A DNA stretch of 64,000 nt from Heterobilharzia americana (GCA_944470555.2 OX104127.1:95938708-96002707); one strand, 5' to 3'. Positions 1-13,830 are shown, counted from the first letter of the stretch. Notes: generated by a model not told the origin, from the letters alone. Translations and numbers: made by a program.

Positions 1-1774
1 TTGGATATTTTAAACGCCTAAAGTGGTGAATGATGATGCCATAATAATAAGTGGCAACAGATGTAAAGTCAACCTACAAATAATTGAGAAGATTCCTGAC
101 TATTACCGATTGGTGTGCTACAAAAATATCCTGTCTTCAATGCCAATATAAAATGGATAAAGCACCACCTAAAACGACTAGTAAAATAAGTAGATTTTGT
201 AGAAACCAGCGGGTAAGCATCTTATGGAAAAGTTCACATTATCAGCTTGAAGAATTGTCATCAGGGGAAGATAACATTAATATAAGTCTCTTATACTCAG
301 GGACCAAGTTGAACTCGTCTGATTAGGAATTTTATCATTCACCATCAGGTGAAACTGGAGTCTTCTCAACTACTTATAGGTGGACGTCTATATCTATTGC
401 CACTTATCATTGTGGTATCATCATCCTCATTTTACCCGTCTGAAAAACCTATTTAATTTTCATAGTCCTCCTGCTGAACAAAAATTTATGTCGCGATTTA
501 AATGATTTCACATATTTTTACGTTGTCAGCAGCTGAAGGGAAGCCTCCAAATAAAATAGGCTTGTTTTATCCAGCAAATCCGATTCCTCTCTCTTTGACA
601 AAAAGCTTCAGTTATCAGTCTTCTCCGCCACCATCTGATCCTACTGTATGATAATTTACTGTTGTATACAATTCTATAGTTAAGTCTGAGTTTAATTTCC
701 TTATCTTCCTAGGGTCTATCATTCTAGATTCACAGTATCTTTTATGATGAGCTAGTTTAAATGACCGTAACCAACAACTGTGACTGATGCATATATTTAA
801 CTCAACAATCTGTGCGTGGATTTTAATAAACTGGGTTATTTTATCTAGTAGGCTATATAGGATTCTTTAATTTATTTGGCACTCTAATCTAAGGCCTGTT
901 GAGAGCCCTACAGAAAACCACTGAACTCTCCTCCTTTTATGATAATACTGTGGAGGACTTTAACTTCCGTTTCTAGGTGTATCAGCTGATAGTATCTGGT
1001 ATCCGGTTAGATAAATTCAAGTGCTACCGTCAGTATCTCAGCGTTAATCTTCTGATAATTTTCAAGTTTGACCTGAAAAACAACATTTTATTCAATTTAT
1101 TATACTGCAATAATCAAATTTCCATAAACAGGAATGCTTCTTTTGGAAGCAGTTAGGATCACTAAATGATAACGCGAAAACTTAATGAAATGAATGCAAT
1201 ATTCCATCCTAACAGCTCCTGTGAAAATGTTATAAAATGTGTAATTTTATCTACCTATATATTTACTCACTAGACCATATTGCCAGAATTTATGTGATGA
1301 CAGTGTTCAGGAGCAATGAACAACGGTTTCCACGTAAAATACTGAAGATCCATAGACCCACTTTTATCTTTGAATACATTAAGTTTTCTTGAGATTAAAA
1401 GTGAAACTCAATAACAACTGCTCTCTCGGCTCCTTCACCTGCCTTAATTTTACTATTCTCCACTTGTTCTCTGCCTCTCTCTCTCTCTCTTCTTTTTTTC
1501 CTCTGCGCATATTATATGTAATTACATATATGAAGAGGGGAACAGTAAAATAGACTTAAACATTTTTTCTTGATGATGATTCAAAAGGTGGATTGTGTTT
1601 TATAATCATTCATCAATGACATATATGATAGCTGATGTATATAAAAGTAACAATAAAATACCAATCAAGCGAATGTCAGCTGACTGACTGGTCATATCGA
1701 AACGTAAGAGAGTAAATAACATTCATCATGTCTTTAAATTATGCAACAAAATCAAACATGATATTTAGATCTCT
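1..1774. other. Unassigned AT-rich DNA
   Basis: I see no gene. The single short open frame near the start has no recognisable domain. A CT-dinucleotide run followed by a T run lies at about 1475-1500. The last part, roughly 1500-1774, may be 3' untranslated sequence of the minus-strand PLE that follows, because it continues directly from that element's coding end. Confidence 0.5.
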
Positions 1775-2125
1775 TCTGGATACAAAGACTACGATTATTG
1801 GCTTGAATTCTCACAGCTTCTGCTATATGTTGTGAAAGACTAGTTTGAATACCTTTCGAAAGATGAGGTGGTATGCGGCAAATAATCGTGAAAGCATTTT
1901 TCTTATCTACCAAGTGATCACTATCAACGAGATGAGATAAAATAGAACTTTTGATGGATATTATCTGTCCTTTTCTAAACCATGAAGGTAGATGTTCAGT
2001 AACACGTCTGTTAAGTTGTCTAGTAGTACACCCTAAATAGCTTTCTCCACAGGAGCGGTTATATTTGTAAATACACGTAGAAATGGCAAGACTAGATATC
2101 TTATCTTTTGTCTGAGCAACAACAA
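1775..2125 (-). mobile_element. Penelope-like element, GIY-YIG 3' fragment
   Basis: Read on the minus strand, about 2025-2095 gives a GIY-YIG endonuclease core: a CIYKYNRSCG lead-in, then SYLG, TTRQLNRRV and an EH pair followed by LPSW. Next come HLVDSDH and, near the end, HIAEAVRI and LCIQK, the usual order at the C-terminus of schistosome PLE proteins. About 100 residues are open without interruption, so this fragment is better kept than most. The reverse transcriptase part is absent: it is a 5'-truncated copy. In full PLEs this nuclease nicks target DNA for target-primed reverse transcription. The start Y of the motif is retained and the IG is changed to LG. The PLE assignment is firm; the exact family is not. 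Confidence 0.85.
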
Positions 2126-2414
2126 CTAGTCGACTGGAAAATCATAAACAGAGTTGAAGGTGAAATGCTTTATCTGTACCGCAAGGAAAACACAAAATCC
2201 TTAAAAGTGCTACCACTTATCTCTACGAAGTTCAAACTGATGGTGACTTATAGGGCTTTTCTCCTTTTAATTACAGTATTTCGTATAATTACATAGTTAT
2301 AGCAATTATAATTACACTAAGGTACAAATCTCAGTTACTCACTGATGACATTAAATAGAGGTCTCTCCATATCATTGATTGACAGAAGTAAGAAAACCTT
2401 GGACTACTGGATTC

Positions 2415-2610
2415 CAACCCAGTGAACCGACCTTCACATGTTGGCCGTGGAATCTGAAAGTCCTGAGTTCAATCCCTAGCGCGTTCATGGGTGTACACTT
2501 CTGAGTAATCGAATACTTGGAAGAAATAACTGTCTATTTCTCCCGAGTTTTAAACGGTTCTCCGGCTAACGTTAGGTCATGATGGATACCAACTTGAGAC
2601 TAATAAATTA
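2415..2610 (+). mobile_element. tRNA-derived SINE with decayed hammerhead (subfamily V2)
   Basis: A B-box-like stretch (GAGTTCAATCC) is followed by a segment aligning with the hammerhead of the better copy near 55.9 kb: 'acttctgagtaatcgaatac' against 'actgctgaggagtcccatac'. The tail ends in a stretch similar to the other V2 copies (GATGGATACCAACTTGA). The conserved GAAA is changed to GAAAT in a shifted context and the core CUGANGA is broken, so this copy should not self-cleave. Confidence 0.65.
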
Positions 2611-4827
2611 ATCCCCACCAACCTCAAAAATAATTTAGCGTGCTTGAAAACAGAAAATGTGACATTCCTTATTAAACTGAAGAGAGGATGCAGGAAGTGG
2701 TCTTATTGTCGGTTTTATTAGCTGACTTTCTTAATCATATTCAAAGATGTTAGTGATAGGCTGATAAAGATTCTATCCTAGCGCAGAAGATATTTTACTT
2801 TCCTCTATCGACAAGCATATATTAACACGAAGGACAAGAATTTTACTGGCAATACTCTCTGTTGGGTGATTCGCGTATATAATTCAGTTTCGCAGAGCAG
2901 CCAGCGTGCTACAAAATATCACTGTTTAAACGTCAAAATACAGTAGAACTTTAATATACTTTGGTGGATCGGTTAAAAATCAGTCGTCAAGTAAAGCGTA
3001 GCAAGAAAAATATAATGAAGTTAACTATACAAATTACAATAAAATTATTAGGTTATGCTTTGATAGCACAGATGTGTTTCATTCAGATAAAAATCAATCA
3101 GGATAGCCAAAAGCATATTCTAGAATTTCTAAATACACTCCTTCATATAAGTGGTGATTTGTTATATTACTTATAATTGGAAAGTGGAATGTTTTAACGT
3201 ATAGGGAGTAAACGATATGTATAAACTTAGGTATAGTGTGCATTGAAAAACCCAATAAAAAAACCGGTGTAATCCAATGAGTGAACAGTTTAGAAAACAG
3301 GTTAACAGGATAAAAAAGTAGAAGAGGGAAATTTGGACACTTTGGTAGATGGTAATTCCATTTTTAATTTGCTCACTAGACATGTTACACAGTCAAAAAG
3401 TATGATCATTATCCATAAAGTAATACTGTTTCACCATATGATACATCCAAGAGAGGGAGAGAGAGTGAACAACAGTGAGGTAGATCCCATCAACTTAGTT
3501 TCTACTTATCCTGTGTCTGATTTCTTCTTAGTAGTGTAAGTTTATGACGTCACTGAAGTTCATAATTATTTTGAGAGTCGAACCTATACAGTAAATTCAT
3601 GTGGTTGGAAATCTTACTATTATTCTTTCTGAATAGATAAGAGTGACTATTTTATATTTTTAGCATTCGATGTTTGTTTTTGACACAGTCATCAGAAAAC
3701 TCATAGAAAACAGAAGTATGTGTTGTAGTTTGTCATGGAAAAGTGTAAGTTTCATGTTCCTTCTTCCAGTGAAGGTTGAATGATCATAATGATAAGTGAG
3801 AAGCAGAATGATACAGCCAATAAATATTTCAGCATCATAGGTTACTCTCACCACAGAACTTATCTAGTGTGCTATTGAGAATCTCTTCCTACGATTGGGA
3901 AAAAACTAAATAAAATTAGTCTGAAGTTCAATTCATCAATAGGAGTAAACAGAAATTTGGCAGTTACCAAGAGACATATTCAGAATAGAATATGATATTC
4001 AGTTGTGTCGCTCTCAAAAAACTGAATTTCTACTTTATATGTAGCTGAGTTAGAACTAGGCTTCTTAGTTATATGAATCTTTTTCAGACTCCTCTCTTAT
4101 TTTGACAGCGGAGTATATCATATGCAACTCTATTACTAATAGTTATTGCACTCTATACTTGCCTGCTGGTTTCACACAACTGATGCATTTTCTGTTTAAT
4201 ATATCCAGTTAGGTAGTTTCTGAGCATCACAGTGATTACTGGAGTGAGCATAACACATAATAGGGATAACGCTAAGTAGTCTGTCTTTGATTTCAAGATT
4301 TGCTATCAGCCAATAAAGTCGAAGCTCGGGTTTCAGGAATGATAATTTCAAACAAATTATCAATGTATTAGAAAATACCCTGACACTATATTAGAAAATC
4401 ACTATATTTGCTTTGTTTTAATGTTCCTCTTCATATGTCAAAGCGAAATGAGGCCGAACCTTGTCAAATTCTTCTAAAAATAAATACATGCCATTTTCTG
4501 ATAGTGATTATGTCACTTTTGCGTAAATACCACATGCATCTATGAAATTCCATAAATTACTTTAACTACTTATGAGTAGTTTACATAAACTATAATCAAA
4601 ATTTGACCGAATAGTATGGCGAATATCGGGGTCTGGGTAAGAGTTCTACATGCTATGTAAGTTACAGTGTTTGTAATGAAATGATTTTAATGTTTCGCAA
4701 ATAAGTCTGGTCATAGCTTCTTCAGGTAAATGACCAAAATTAAAGTAGCAAGGATATGTAACTGAGTCCAAAGTCGAGTACTTAACCTCATTGTCCAATA
4801 CTCTTCGTATAGCCATTGTCTTTCCAA
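2611..4827. other. Unassigned DNA
   Basis: No gene supported. Short open frames on both strands (60-71 codons) overlap each other, lack domains, and are the number expected by chance in AT-rich sequence. Confidence 0.5.
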
Positions 4828-7070
4828 TCTGGAATCTGCGAAAGCAGATGGAGTGGAAGTGTACACTCCAAACTCCTAACTGGAGAGTCAGTAGTCTAAT
4901 CTACTCCCGTCTTCGCTGCCTCTTCTGTCAACTTGTCAGACTTGCCTGTAGATCTTCACGTTTGTGTGACATCAGGCACAAGTCATCATTGGCGAAATCC
5001 AAATCTTCTAGGATATTTTCCCCGGTTCAGCGTATCCCACGCTTCTCGCTCCTCACTGTCTGTTGCATGATCCAGTCGACCACAATCAGGAATATCATGG
5101 GTTATAGTGGACAGCCTGGTTTCACTCCTGTCTTCACTTCAAAAGCATCGCTGAGATTCCCATTGTGAATTATTTAGCTGGCATGTGGCGTCTTCACATA
5201 GTTGTTGAGTGAGGCTGATAAATGTTTGTGGTATTCTGTAGTATTGAAGCAGTTGCCAAATTACTACTCAGTCGACGCTTTCAAAGTTGATGAAGTTGAG
5301 GTGTAAAGTTGACTGTCATTCTATTTTCTGTTCTCTGATGATGTGTTGTGTAGCGCTGCAATTTGATGCACACATGGTTTGCACTCCCTGAATCCAGTCA
5401 GTCAGCCTGTTCTGTTCATAGTTTTCAGTCCAGCGCATCCGTTAGTCTCGTCAGGATGATGCGGCATAATACTTTGCTTGAGGTGGACAGGAGCATGATT
5501 CCGCGTCAGTTCTTGGATAGACTTAGGTTGCCCTTCTTCGAGGGTTTGACAAGGTAGCACTTCTTCTGATAAATCAGCAGGTGCCTCTCCTCCCTTTCAG
5601 ACCTCCTGCAGTAGTGGCGTGAGCATTTCCGCTGTTGTCTTTGCGTCTGTTCTCAGTACCTCTGATGGGATTCAATCTAGTCCTGCTGCTTTCCCGCATT
5701 TCAGTAGCTTTATAGAGCTCAGTACTTCCACTTTTGTTGGAGGATTTGTGTTCATTGGTAGTTCTACCGCTGCTGGTGGTGTTTCTGGAGGAAGTGCAGG
5801 TGGTGGTCGATTCAAGAGCTTCTTGAAGTGGCCGGCCCATCGTTTCCTTTGTTTCTCTTCTTTCGTAATTAAATTTCCCTCATCATCTTTTACTGGTTTC
5901 ATCTGTGTTGATCTCTTCCCGACCAGATAGTAACCTGGTTATTTGATACAATGTTGTCGAGTCTCTCTTACCTGCAGCCTGTTTTGCTTCACTTGTGTGT
6001 TGTCGTAGTGTGTTTTGTCTTTCCGTGCACTCTTCTTTACTTCTTTGTTCAGTGTTTTATACATTGTGCTCAGTTCCTCTTCTCGTTGTTCATCCTTGCA
6101 CTGGTTTATCTTCTGCTTCACCATCTTCCTCTCCCTCTTCTATCAGCTCCCATGTGTCCGTCGAGATCCATTACTTGTCCTGTCTTGTTTCTTCTTCCCT
6201 CCAAGTACAGCTATGCAGGTTTCCCTCCACCTCACTTTCCCAGAGTTCCAGTGTTCTTCCACGCCCGATCCTTCACAGATGTTGCTCAATTTCTCCCATT
6301 TTGTCCTGATGACTGATGTGAAGATGTTCTTTGTAGATTCGTCCCTCAGTTCAATTTCCGTACAGGATATCGAACTTGAAATGTGGTCTATCACCAACCT
6401 CTGTAAAGTGAAGGCTTCCTACTTGATTTTGAAGGTAGGTTCCTAGCACTAGATAGTGAGTTGTGTCAACCTACATCTACTCCTCTTCGTGATCATGTGT
6501 CCAGTAGGCTGCGTCTTCATCTCCACTTTCTTCACATTGAGATGAAGTCAATCTGATTTTTAATGTAGTGTGTCCTGGGATCTGGTGAAATCAAATCCAT
6601 CTCGCTTTATGAACTTCCTTGTGTTTGTACACACTGCCTCCAATCACCAGATCGTTGAATGCGCAGACGTCTACAAATAGTTCTCCATTCTCGTTCATCA
6701 TTCCACCGAGTGCTTCTCGACCCACGGTGAATTCTCTTTCCGTGTTGTCCACTCCCAGTTTGCCATTCATTTCACCCCACCCACTAGAATTTTGATGTCA
6801 CCAACTGGAGTGGAGTCTTGTCCAGTACTGATTGCAGTTGTCTGTAGAATTCCTCATTCTTCTCTTCATCTGCATTACTTGTAGGTGTGTGGCGTAGCAT
6901 TGAATGATTGTGACTTTCCTTCATTTTGAGTTGAATCTTGTTGTCATTATCCTGATCGTTGAAAAGATTGGTTCCTAATGCATGAGAGAGGGCCTTCGAT
7001 GGTGTTTATGGACATCATGATATCTACTCGAAAACGCAGTGTGCTGTACTAGTTAGCTAGGCGAGGTTGT
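4828..7070 (-). mobile_element. Rearranged RTE-clade retrotransposon copy
   Basis: From about 7049 down to 4907 the minus strand matches the intact RTE near 16-19 kb, from the endonuclease (N-terminal third) to just beyond the reverse transcriptase catalytic core. The frame is broken many times. Two oddities: the endonuclease sequence at about 7048 jumps directly to the 20-bp extreme 5' terminus of the element (7049-7070), skipping the start of the ORF; and a roughly 75-bp piece of that skipped part, coding for CESRW and TGES, sits at the opposite end (4828-4906) in plus orientation. The 3' end of the element is missing, which is unusual since target-primed insertion normally preserves 3' ends. 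Later recombination, not simple truncation, is therefore likely. Confidence 0.85.
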
Positions 7071-10000
7071 ATCAGTTTTTAATAGATTCTGTAGGTTCAC
7101 TACCACATTTATAAATATCCTAATAGTCCATGTAACCGCATCAGTGAAACATTTCAAGCGCGAACAGATATCATTCCCCAAAATTCAGTAAATTGGTGGA
7201 TAACTCTGTCTCACCTTAAATGTGAATATAAAAGCGAATATACATAGATGCAATTGATAAATTTTGAATGCAGCGAAAGGCGAACTCTGCATCTCATTAT
7301 CAGCCGTTGTGGAGTACAATCTATTCATTTCAGTTCTTTCATTTTGTTTACCAGTCAGTGAAACCGTACTACTTACAGACGGTCTTATGATTGTAAATAA
7401 TACCACATTACTTCATGATTTACACAACCAAATTTATCGAAAATGTAATCATACTTTACTAGAGTACTCAAATTTTATTCTTATGGTGTGATCAATGCAT
7501 GTAACTAATTGCATGCATTAAGACTTATCTAGATTAAAATTTCAGCGGGCTCACTCTAATGTGATGCATGTAGTCGATGTTTTTCCGAAGGAAATCATTT
7601 TTGGAAATGTAAAATGGAATTAAAATCGACCACAGTGCCCAAGTTTTACTCTTATATTGATGTAATTCCCGTGGAAATATACTGTTTGCTTAATGTGTAT
7701 TCAGCTTTTCCCTTTTTTCACCTTTTTATAAATCCATAGGGTACATAGCTATTTATTTTCACCACTAAAATTAGCATGTACAAGAAAAGGATATTATCAT
7801 GCAAACTGTAATTAACTACATACAGATTAATACCTATCCTGTTTTATTTAACATTCTATCCACCGGCACGCCAGTCTAGAACTATTTTACGTGATAGCTA
7901 TACTGAAAGCCATTAGTCAACACAAACACCATCTGTTCCTTACAACAGTAGTACAAATAATCCTTAAAATATAAATAGAAGTTCCACAAAAAAGAAAAAA
8001 GGTTCTTTTAAACAGAAACATTAAAACATTTCGTAGTTATTTTTATCATCAGAAGATAGATTATCACGAATTACTGAAAATAAATTATGGCTCCACCTAC
8101 GATTACTCTTTCAATGAAGTTGAAGCTAAAGGTGAATTAATAAAAATAACTTTACTAAGTTTCAAAGGTTACTCTGGCTCACTCGAAAATAGAGTGCTTA
8201 TTAGCAGAACACAAGCGAAATCATTTAATTCTTCAAAACAGCCAGTGAAAGGTCTATGATTGACTGTTACTAACTTATACCAGGTTTGAAATCTATGGAA
8301 TATCCAAATACCTCTTGACGAAACATTTTTAAAAACATCAGGACAAAGTTAATCAGTTTGTGAAGATAGATTAAGACAAAGTAACAATCCATGAAGCTGG
8401 AGAGGCTTCCAGGATATTGAATAGTGTGACTCAAGGTTGGTTGCAGTAGAGTAAAAGAATCCTTCAGTTGTTGGCGCTTTTTTTATTTGTCACCTATCCG
8501 TTCATTATTTCTTCCCCTATTGTGATTTTACCTCCTAATACCACGGCTGTTGAACACTGTGATTAGAATTATGAAAACCCAGGATGATAGGTCATTTGCA
8601 AGTTACCGTTTTCAAGAAACCTGTCTGCCCTAAATATTTTGAATCTAAGAACTCTGTAGCTCCCAACTTCATCTGAAAATCATAAAAATTGTAACGTGAA
8701 TGTAGTCATTCTTGTTCCATAGCTATGAATCAGTGACTTGCTAATTAACTTTATTTAACATGGCAAGCTAGCTGTTAAATAAACCAAGCAGCCATTCGTC
8801 AGTTTCCGATTTTCCCTCAGAACTCAAGTTCGACTCAGAGAGAGAAAACTAAGTTCTGATCAAAAAGTCGATTGTATTTCGTTTTTCGTAGCATTAAAAC
8901 GAAGAGGCTTCTGTTTGACCCAAATTCAAAAATGTTGTAGATCCTGAGAATCCTGAAAATTTTCAGCCATAGCTCTTCACCCTATCATATCACCACTTAA
9001 TGAACGCAGAAGTATCTAGACAGATAAACTTTGGTCGAGTCACCAGTTATTTCAAATTTTGCTTTTCCACCATTCGGATGAAGCTATTCACAATAAACGA
9101 TAAAGTGCCAACAGAAGCAATCTAGTTTTGATTTCATTCGTTGTGAAACATAAGTATCGAGATGGTGCATAAAAGAGGTTTGTCAAAGCAACGAAGTAAT
9201 CCGTCAGCCAGATGAGCATAGTAACTAACTGTAAACAATATTGTTCTAATTACAAGAGGTAAAACTGAAACTTGTATGATACCTGTATTACGAAGTAATT
9301 GTAAATAGGACACAATCATGGTAATGATGATGAAATCATTTCAAAAACAACTACTACTACTACTACTACCACCAGAAATGAGTGAAATCAGGAAAAGAAA
9401 TTCACTGTCAGTCAAAAGATATTGAAATTAACACTAAGGAAAACTGCAAATTCACTTCAACAAAGTCTCATCCCAGATTTTGTGGAGTGTGTGGGTCAAG
9501 TAAATATGCATCACTATGACCAAGGGATAAACCGTTCTCATAGGCTTCAGGCAGATCATGAAGTCTAAGTATAACAGACGCCGCAATACTGACAGCAATA
9601 CTGTTGACTGTATAGCTTTTCCTGTTGGCTGTCCTCCTGCTTGACCTATGACCTTTCTGTTGTTTATCATCTTTCTTATCCGTTGATAAATTGGGCCTAT
9701 GTCTATACATCTGTTGATTGCTGACTGACGGGCCTGAACGACAAGCTTCTAGGAATTCGTTGACATTCTTTGTGTTTCCTCTCTCTGTCCAATATTTCTA
9801 CATTGTCGAAATTGAATTCATATCCGTAGTTGTTATCCACGTGCATTGAAATGAGTGATTGATTGTCTCCTAAGAGTATTAATAGGTGGTAATTGTGTTG
9901 CTTTGTTCAAGATAATCTATAGGTTTTACTTAGTCAACCAAACAACTACTACCTACTAGTTTACATCCATCAATATACTGCATTATATAGTGGGGCATGA

Positions 10001-11414
10001 AGAGAGGATATGAGGAGAGAGCTAAGAAACCAAATCAATACAGTGTAGTACTGGGTCACTGTGAACTAAATATCAAATAAACAAATCTAATATGGAATTA
10101 CATTCTACCACAGTACTTATATTAAGAAACCAAAGGTCAGAGTTCATGGGGAAACAAACCACTTTTAGCTGTCTGACTTTCATTCATTTCTTCAGCTTCT
10201 TACATCCTACCTAATAGGCGTTTGACCTTTGGATTTTCTGACCCCTTTAAATTAATTTAGCTAACCTAACAATATTTTGACCTATTCACACTCTCATATC
10301 CGTCACTGAATTCCTTCACGCATTCAACTTTATTATTTTACATGCGAAATAACGATTGTAAACTCTTTCTTTTTTCATCATTATGTTCTAAGTGAGCATT
10401 TGAAGTGTTTGATATCGTCATTTCAAAGTTAGTTGAAGCTAAATAAGTATTGATGTGTACTGATCCTTTGATATGACTTGAGATTACTGGATGAGTCACT
10501 CGACATAGAATCGAATACATAGATTCTATGGTACGATTACTTTAAATGGCCATTCGAAGATATTCTTTCATCTAAAAAATTCAATATTGGCTGTTGATCT
10601 TCAAAGTATAAGTTCAATTGTCCATTTGAAGTTGTTTGGTGAGCTACGCATTGCATTTATTTTGCTGGTGTTAATTTTTATTGCTTGTAAACACCATCCA
10701 ACATTGCATATAGTTTCTTTGCTTCAGACGGTTGGTACCAACTCTCGACTATTCATTCCTGGCCCAATAATCGGCTCCTTATTCTCTATTGCTCTAATGC
10801 TATTGGACGTAAGTCATATTCCTTCGGCCTATTCAACATGTAGGCTGAGAACAACAGCTAATATTTTCAACATGACAAATAATATTACCCCGCTATCTAG
10901 TCTGAGCATGTTCAAACAGGCATAACATTTTCACGGTTAGGATTTCTGAGCTGTGGCAACCTGTCTAAACAGTTAAATGATATTTACGCTAGGCAAACAA
11001 ACGACTGTTTGCAGTTTGCATAGCTTCAATTTACTTAGACGCAACAGTTGATTGTCTTATCTGGCCTCAACTGAAGTACGCACTTCGTGCAATTCTCATA
11101 TACATATTTAAGCTAAAGAAGAACATAACATGAGAAAAACTTTCTTCTCGACAACTTTAGTTAAGAAAGCTTTACGTCTGTAGTTAAGAACACTGAGAGT
11201 ACCACATTATTCCTCAGCACTTTCAATGCCGCTCACTCATCAATGGAATTCACTCTAAAGTATGAGTCGAATTCACTGTTCACATTCTCGGATGTGGTAC
11301 CAACAAATGGATTGAATAATCTACAATAAATGATGTGCGGAAAACAAACATGAACTGGTCAACTTATTCACTTCCGAAGTCATATCCATTTCTTTCGTTA
11401 TCAGGACGATGTTA
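7071..11414. other. Unassigned DNA with no supported gene
   Basis: No recognisable coding sequence. A short ACT-trinucleotide run lies at about 9350-9372. Two overlapping minus-strand frames of 72 and 80 codons at 9452-9710 and a hydrophobic plus-strand frame of 112 codons at 10587-10925 are open, but they have no motif I recognise and no obvious splice context. Confidence 0.5.
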
Positions 11415-11900
11415 GCTCGTTGTGGTCAAGGATTGGTAAAATCCATTCTGAAGATAAATTACCTAGTAAAGTAACATTCAAAGACGACACTGCATTTATA
11501 TTTGTCAAAGACCACCTCAAGACATCATTTCTCATAGATAGCCTGAGAACCACATTTTCCAATGGACAATTAATCACCAATGTGCCAAGCATGGAATATC
11601 ACTTTTGGATAACTCACTGTGACTCTATTAGTTTGCCTGTTCTTGTGGAGAAATGTACATTGGCGGTACACAGCACCAAGTCCATAGGCGTATTTTCGAA
11701 CACTGTCTAACTTGGTTATGTAGTAGAGGAAGAAAGAATTCCAATAACCCAATCTTTCAACAGCTCGTCATGTGTAGTCATCTGGCTCTTACAAGCAAAT
11801 TATTAAAAGTAGTTTACGAAGCCTCTCGATAGTATTGCAAAGGACTTCAAATAAGCCATGTATGCTTGGCTCAATGAATAATCGGCGATTCTTAGCATTA
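11415..11900 (+). mobile_element. Penelope-like element, GIY-YIG fragment
   Basis: Across frameshifts the plus strand gives the linker typical of PLE proteins (LPSKVTFKDD, then KDHLKTS), followed at about 11,640 by FACSCGEMYIGGT, then HRRIFEH and TWL, and after a gap QQLV and SHLALT. This is the order linker, CxC, YIG, R, EH, W seen in the other PLE copies here. The frame is interrupted by stops and at least one shift, and no RT motif was found upstream, so this is a 5'-truncated, inactive copy. An open minus-strand frame over the same bases is a shadow. Confidence 0.75.
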
Positions 11901-13599
11901 TGCCCAATCTTTTTGTTCACAAACATTACTCACACTCATTAGCCTTACAATAACCAGATTTGTGATTTCCTCTTGTCTTTGGAAACTACTTTTTATTCCA
12001 TTCCTGAACACCATTACAATCACCTGATCCTAATGATGCACAGTAGATTGTTATTTGTTTCCAACCGTTATAAATACGGTTGTACAGCTTTTCTGAATGA
12101 AGCGTTTGACAGGAAAATACTTTTCGATACCATGTATTTCGCCAATGACTTAATATGAGGATTTTCCACTTGTAAAGAATACACATTTTCTAACAAAGCT
12201 GGGGTGTCGAGGATATCATGTACACCCACTATTCTCAGAATATTTTTGTTCACGAGATATTCATGAAGAATTCTGAAGTCAGATTTCACTGAGTTGTGAC
12301 AATGACGGTTTGCATAAATACGCTTTGTTACAAACTATATGGAATGAGTTTGAATAAATGAGTCAGCAGTTACAATTCAAATGACTGGGAAATTCATCCA
12401 CAGTGTAGATACTTATGATTGTAATCCACTACACACTGGAAATATCGAAATTCAGTGAAAACCGAGTGTTATGGCTAGTTTCAGTAATATTGTGTGCTGT
12501 ATATCTCTCTCTAGCGATTGGAAATGGTATGTATTTGAGTCAGAAAGCAGGAAGAAAGTGTGGTGGAAAATTGGTAGAGGAGCTTGTTGTGAGCATCGAC
12601 ATGAGGCTAACATTTTGCTGACCCACATTTCCATTCAGACTTCTCCTGAAAATGTGAACATTTCTTGGAATCGGACTTAGTGTAGCAAACCACCTTGGGG
12701 TCCAATTCAAGAATAACTTCAGTTCGAGTTAGCAGCACCAGTCAGCTGACTATACACTATAATACTTCAAGTTGACGCAGGATTATGGGTTATCTTGAAA
12801 CATCGAATTCTCCTGTTTGTCAGCTGAATGGTACTTGTTGAATAAAAAATGGTGTGTACCCACGAGTTCACATGGGTTCATCGAGTTTGAAGATGGGTAC
12901 ATTGTTATTCAGCTAAAAGGTCACAATTTAATTGTCCACATCTAGCTTTCCTGAATTTGTGGCATGGCATGACTATCATCCTGTGTTACTGGTTAACATC
13001 TGTTGTCGGTATCGAACTGTCTGACCTCACATCTCAGCATGATTGAAATTAGGCCGCTTTCAATTTGTGATAAAAGCTTTTCTAAAACTAACCATGAGCC
13101 TACGACCGCTTTATCAGAAGTCTTAAAACTTGTGATGCTTAACTTTCAGAATAAGTATTATTTCAATGAGGATTACTGAATACCATTCAGATAAACTTGT
13201 TGTACATCCTTTCGTTTCTTAGATTTACAATCCATCAGTTTTAGCAAACCTCTACTCCACCTAAACCTTATTAGAAATTATTAGTTGTGAAAGCACTTGA
13301 TCGTAAAATCTTTGAGCGTTCTGGAATCAGACATGAAACAATGACTAGCCTTATCCAGAGTCCTTCACTGCTGACTGATGTCTGGACTTGTAAAATCTAA
13401 GCAAGAATACAGGTGCAGATATGCTGTATTCAGTGTTAAGTAATCAAGGATAGTTATCAGTTATGTTGGACAAAGCTGCATGGTAACTGTCTGTGGTGAA
13501 CTATCCCTGCCTTTAGAAATATGCGATGTCATAGTGACAAAAAGTCCTTGCAGTTAAAAATTTTCTAGCTGTGGTAAAGAAAAAGAATGGCCATATTGC
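11901..13599. other. Unassigned DNA
   Basis: No gene supported. A 73-codon minus-strand frame at 12068-12289 and overlapping frames at 12415-12680 have no recognised domain. Part of the left edge may be 3' sequence of the preceding PLE. Confidence 0.45.
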
Positions 13600-13830
13600 A
13601 AATGGCTTACAAATTGGACATGCTTCCTTGACATTTCTTACAGTTGAGTCGTTTTTCAGCCTACAATTTATGATGTCAACAAGGTTACCGCTTTAAACCG
13701 ATCAGCTCAGATCCCAAGATGTGATCTCCGACACAGAAGTGTAAACTGACTGGTGGAAGTTACTACTACTGAACTACTTGAGTAGTCAGAGATGTCTGAG
13801 GCTGGTTTGTGTAAAATAAACCACATATCA
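13600..13830 (+). repeat. Dispersed repeat shared with about 30.44-30.84 kb
   Basis: Shared landmarks in the same orientation are 'tttcagc' followed by 'tgtcaacaggg/agg', 'gtgatctc(c/t)ga(c/t)ac' and 'ctactactgaac' followed by 'gagtagta/c'. The landmark order is permuted between the two loci, as expected if both derive from a tandem or repeated unit of roughly 300-400 bp. No coding potential was recognised. The family is unknown to me. Confidence 0.45.

Noticed and set aside
10587..10925. Hydrophobic 112-residue membrane-like protein
   Set aside because: No domain, no splice context, composition expected from AT-rich DNA.
12068..12289. PLE-related minus-strand frame
   Set aside because: The surface resemblance (a FRKAVQPYL ending) did not align with any PLE block in order, and the nearby PLE is on the plus strand.
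12960..13060. Minus-strand SINE head (B-box-like GTTCGATACC)
   Set aside because: No A box at the right distance and no family tail; likely chance.
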